From NCBI GenBank assembly GCA_003118195.1, contig BEXV01000273.1, positions 202,331-221,829 on the forward strand: DNA of 19,499 bases, written 5' to 3'. The stretch is from Hemicentrotus pulcherrimus (lineage: Eukaryota; Echinodermata; Echinoidea; Camarodonta; Strongylocentrotidae). The position numbers and the translations under genes were made by a program. Under the pieces are notes generated by a model, which saw only the letters and a list, made by a program, of their open reading frames with translations, had not been told where the DNA came from and did no database searches. Shown piece after piece: positions 18,360 through 19,499 of this stretch; position 1 is the first letter of the stretch, and every line of letters begins with the position of its first letter.

Positions 18360-18816
18360 GGCGAGTCTGCACTATCTCGAGATTGCCAAATATCAAGCTA
18401 TTTTGAACTATCCCGATCGAAAGCTATCCAGCTATTTGCATCTTCACTAGACCGAAGTAGCAAATTAGCTGGATAGTTGGTAGGGATAATATCCCAAGAT
18501 ATCTCAGTCTAGTTTGCGGTTTTCCGTGTTTCCTCGAGGTCAGTGGTTGTACTAGCACGCTGAGAGGTATGGATCGCATGTGCGAACCGGAAATCGATGT
18601 GCATGATGGGATCGGGATATTTGACTCCGTACTTCGGCCTAATGAAGACGGTCGCAAACTACCCCGCTTGTTCGGAAATAGTGGGATATTTTGCAAACTA
18701 GACCGAGATCTCTTGGGATATTATCCAGACCAACTATCCAGCTAATTTGCTACTTCGGTCTAATGTAGACGCAAATAGCTGGATATTTGGCAATCTCGAG
18801 ATAGTGAAGACGGGCC
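18360..18816. mobile_element. TIR miniature element, copy 2 (MITE-like, long inverted arms)
   Basis: 457 bp. The ends are GGCGAGTCTGCACTATC and, reversed, GGCCCGTCTTCACTATC, both followed by TCGAGATTGCCAAATATC. Inverted similarity continues for about 125-155 bp per arm (shared GACCGAAGTAGCAAATTAGC and AGCTGGATAGTTGGT), with a ~33-nt insertion in the left arm. TA flanks both sides (18358-18359, 18817-18818). No coding capacity. Same family as 1809-2281 by its ends and, in inverted orientation, by its centre. Confidence 0.85.
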
Positions 18817-19290
18817 TAATGCGGCTAGTATTCAAGTTTGGTTTTCTATTAAGACGGTTATTGCATACATTCCTCATGCTCAACAAGGAGTGGCTGAAAA
18901 CCAAAGGCAGGAGGCCATTTTAAAGATATTGAGGGGTCTTTGTCGAGTTAACATATAGTGAACTATGACACGATGACGTCATTCTGATGTCGTCTACCCT
19001 GTCCACGACCAGAAACGTGAATGTGTCCACCTGGGTTTCAAACGTTTAATGGCCAACTCAGTCTAGAACATCATTATCTAGTTATGATAGTTTGTATCTG
19101 TAAGTGATTTCAGCTCATTCAAAGTGACACATGCAGGGAAATATGCATATGCATGACTAATATGTTCAATAGTGCGGTGAGCGAACATTGATTTTAATTG
19201 TAACATTTTCACAGGGAAGTAAACGAAAGGTGTTGACTACCTTGATCGAACAAGCCCCGTAGACGTGAATGTTGTTCTCGTTGACACAAT

Positions 19291-19335
19291 TGAAAAGGCC
19301 TTGTTTGAAAAGGCCTTGTTTGAAAAGGCTGTGTT
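19291..19335. repeat. 15-bp unit repeated three times
   Basis: TGAAAAGGCCTTGTT twice in a row, then TGAAAAGGCTGTGTT. Confidence 0.95.
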
Positions 19336-19499
19336 TAAAATGTTAAAAATGACAAGGTCTTGCCATGTATCTCTCATTGAAATAATTGTCCATAATGGAG
19401 GATCATTCTTCATCATAAAGGGTTCTTTGCCCTCACGTCTTGCACAACTACACATGTTAAGCCCCGTTTTAAAAAATGCAAGCAACTTATAACTCAATG

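Larger units (their letters stand above)
17917..19499 (-). other. TJP1: Intron or upstream sequence before exon 1
   Basis: No coding exon is supported here. It contains the TIR element at 18360-18816 and a 15-bp triple repeat at 19291-19335. Whether the transcription start is inside this stretch cannot be told. Confidence 0.7.

Noticed and set aside
19237..19497. Minus-strand open frame at the right edge as a possible N-terminal exon
   Set aside because: It lacks ZO likeness, spans a 15-bp tandem repeat and has no ATG start in the window; no splice link to exon 1 could be shown.

Overview
This is a eukaryotic genomic window holding most of one gene on the minus strand: a zonula occludens (ZO / tight junction protein, TJP1-like) membrane-associated guanylate kinase scaffold. 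I could chain 21 coding exons by hand. Every boundary has GT donor and AG acceptor dinucleotides and every reading phase carries across. They give 4,465 nt of coding sequence, or 1,488 codons plus one base. Domain order is PDZ1, PDZ2, a proline-rich acidic linker, PDZ3, SH3, a catalytically dead guanylate-kinase (GUK) domain, a long charged and proline-rich tail, and most of a ZU5 domain. The start codon lies beyond the right edge or in an exon I could not recognise. The last part of ZU5 and the stop codon lie beyond the left edge (position <1). Residue numbers below count from the first codon of the rightmost exon (17851-17916).

The many small exons, AT-rich introns of 0.2-2.9 kb, (ATT)n-tailed SINE-like elements, TIR-type miniature elements and a tRNA-headed SINE suggest a marine invertebrate. 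An echinoderm or other ambulacrarian is my best guess, but it is an inference from style, not a proof. A single ZO gene is usual outside vertebrates.

Layout from right to left, which is the direction of transcription: 17917-19499 is intron or upstream sequence with a TIR miniature element; 17851-13329 encodes PDZ1 and the first part of PDZ2, split by a 2.9-kb intron with a SINE and a long hairpin; 12485-10719 encodes the end of PDZ2, the linker and PDZ3; 10347-9009 encodes SH3 and the basic segment after it; 8215-5887 encodes GUK; 5461-2515 encodes the acidic, Arg/Ser-Glu/Arg-rich and polyproline tail; 1506-715 encodes ZU5; 1-714 is intron with a tandem array.

I see no new multi-gene system. 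The best observations are decayed copies of exon ends inside the downstream introns. Two tandem copies of the GUK exon end show only synonymous changes over a 20-codon stretch. A ~198-bp tandem array next to the ZU5 exon carries copies of that exon's 3' end. Others are a 104-bp-stem foldback, a pair of related miniature elements, an in-frame stop that overlaps a donor site just before ZU5, and an LPPPP Ena/VASP-type motif in the tail.
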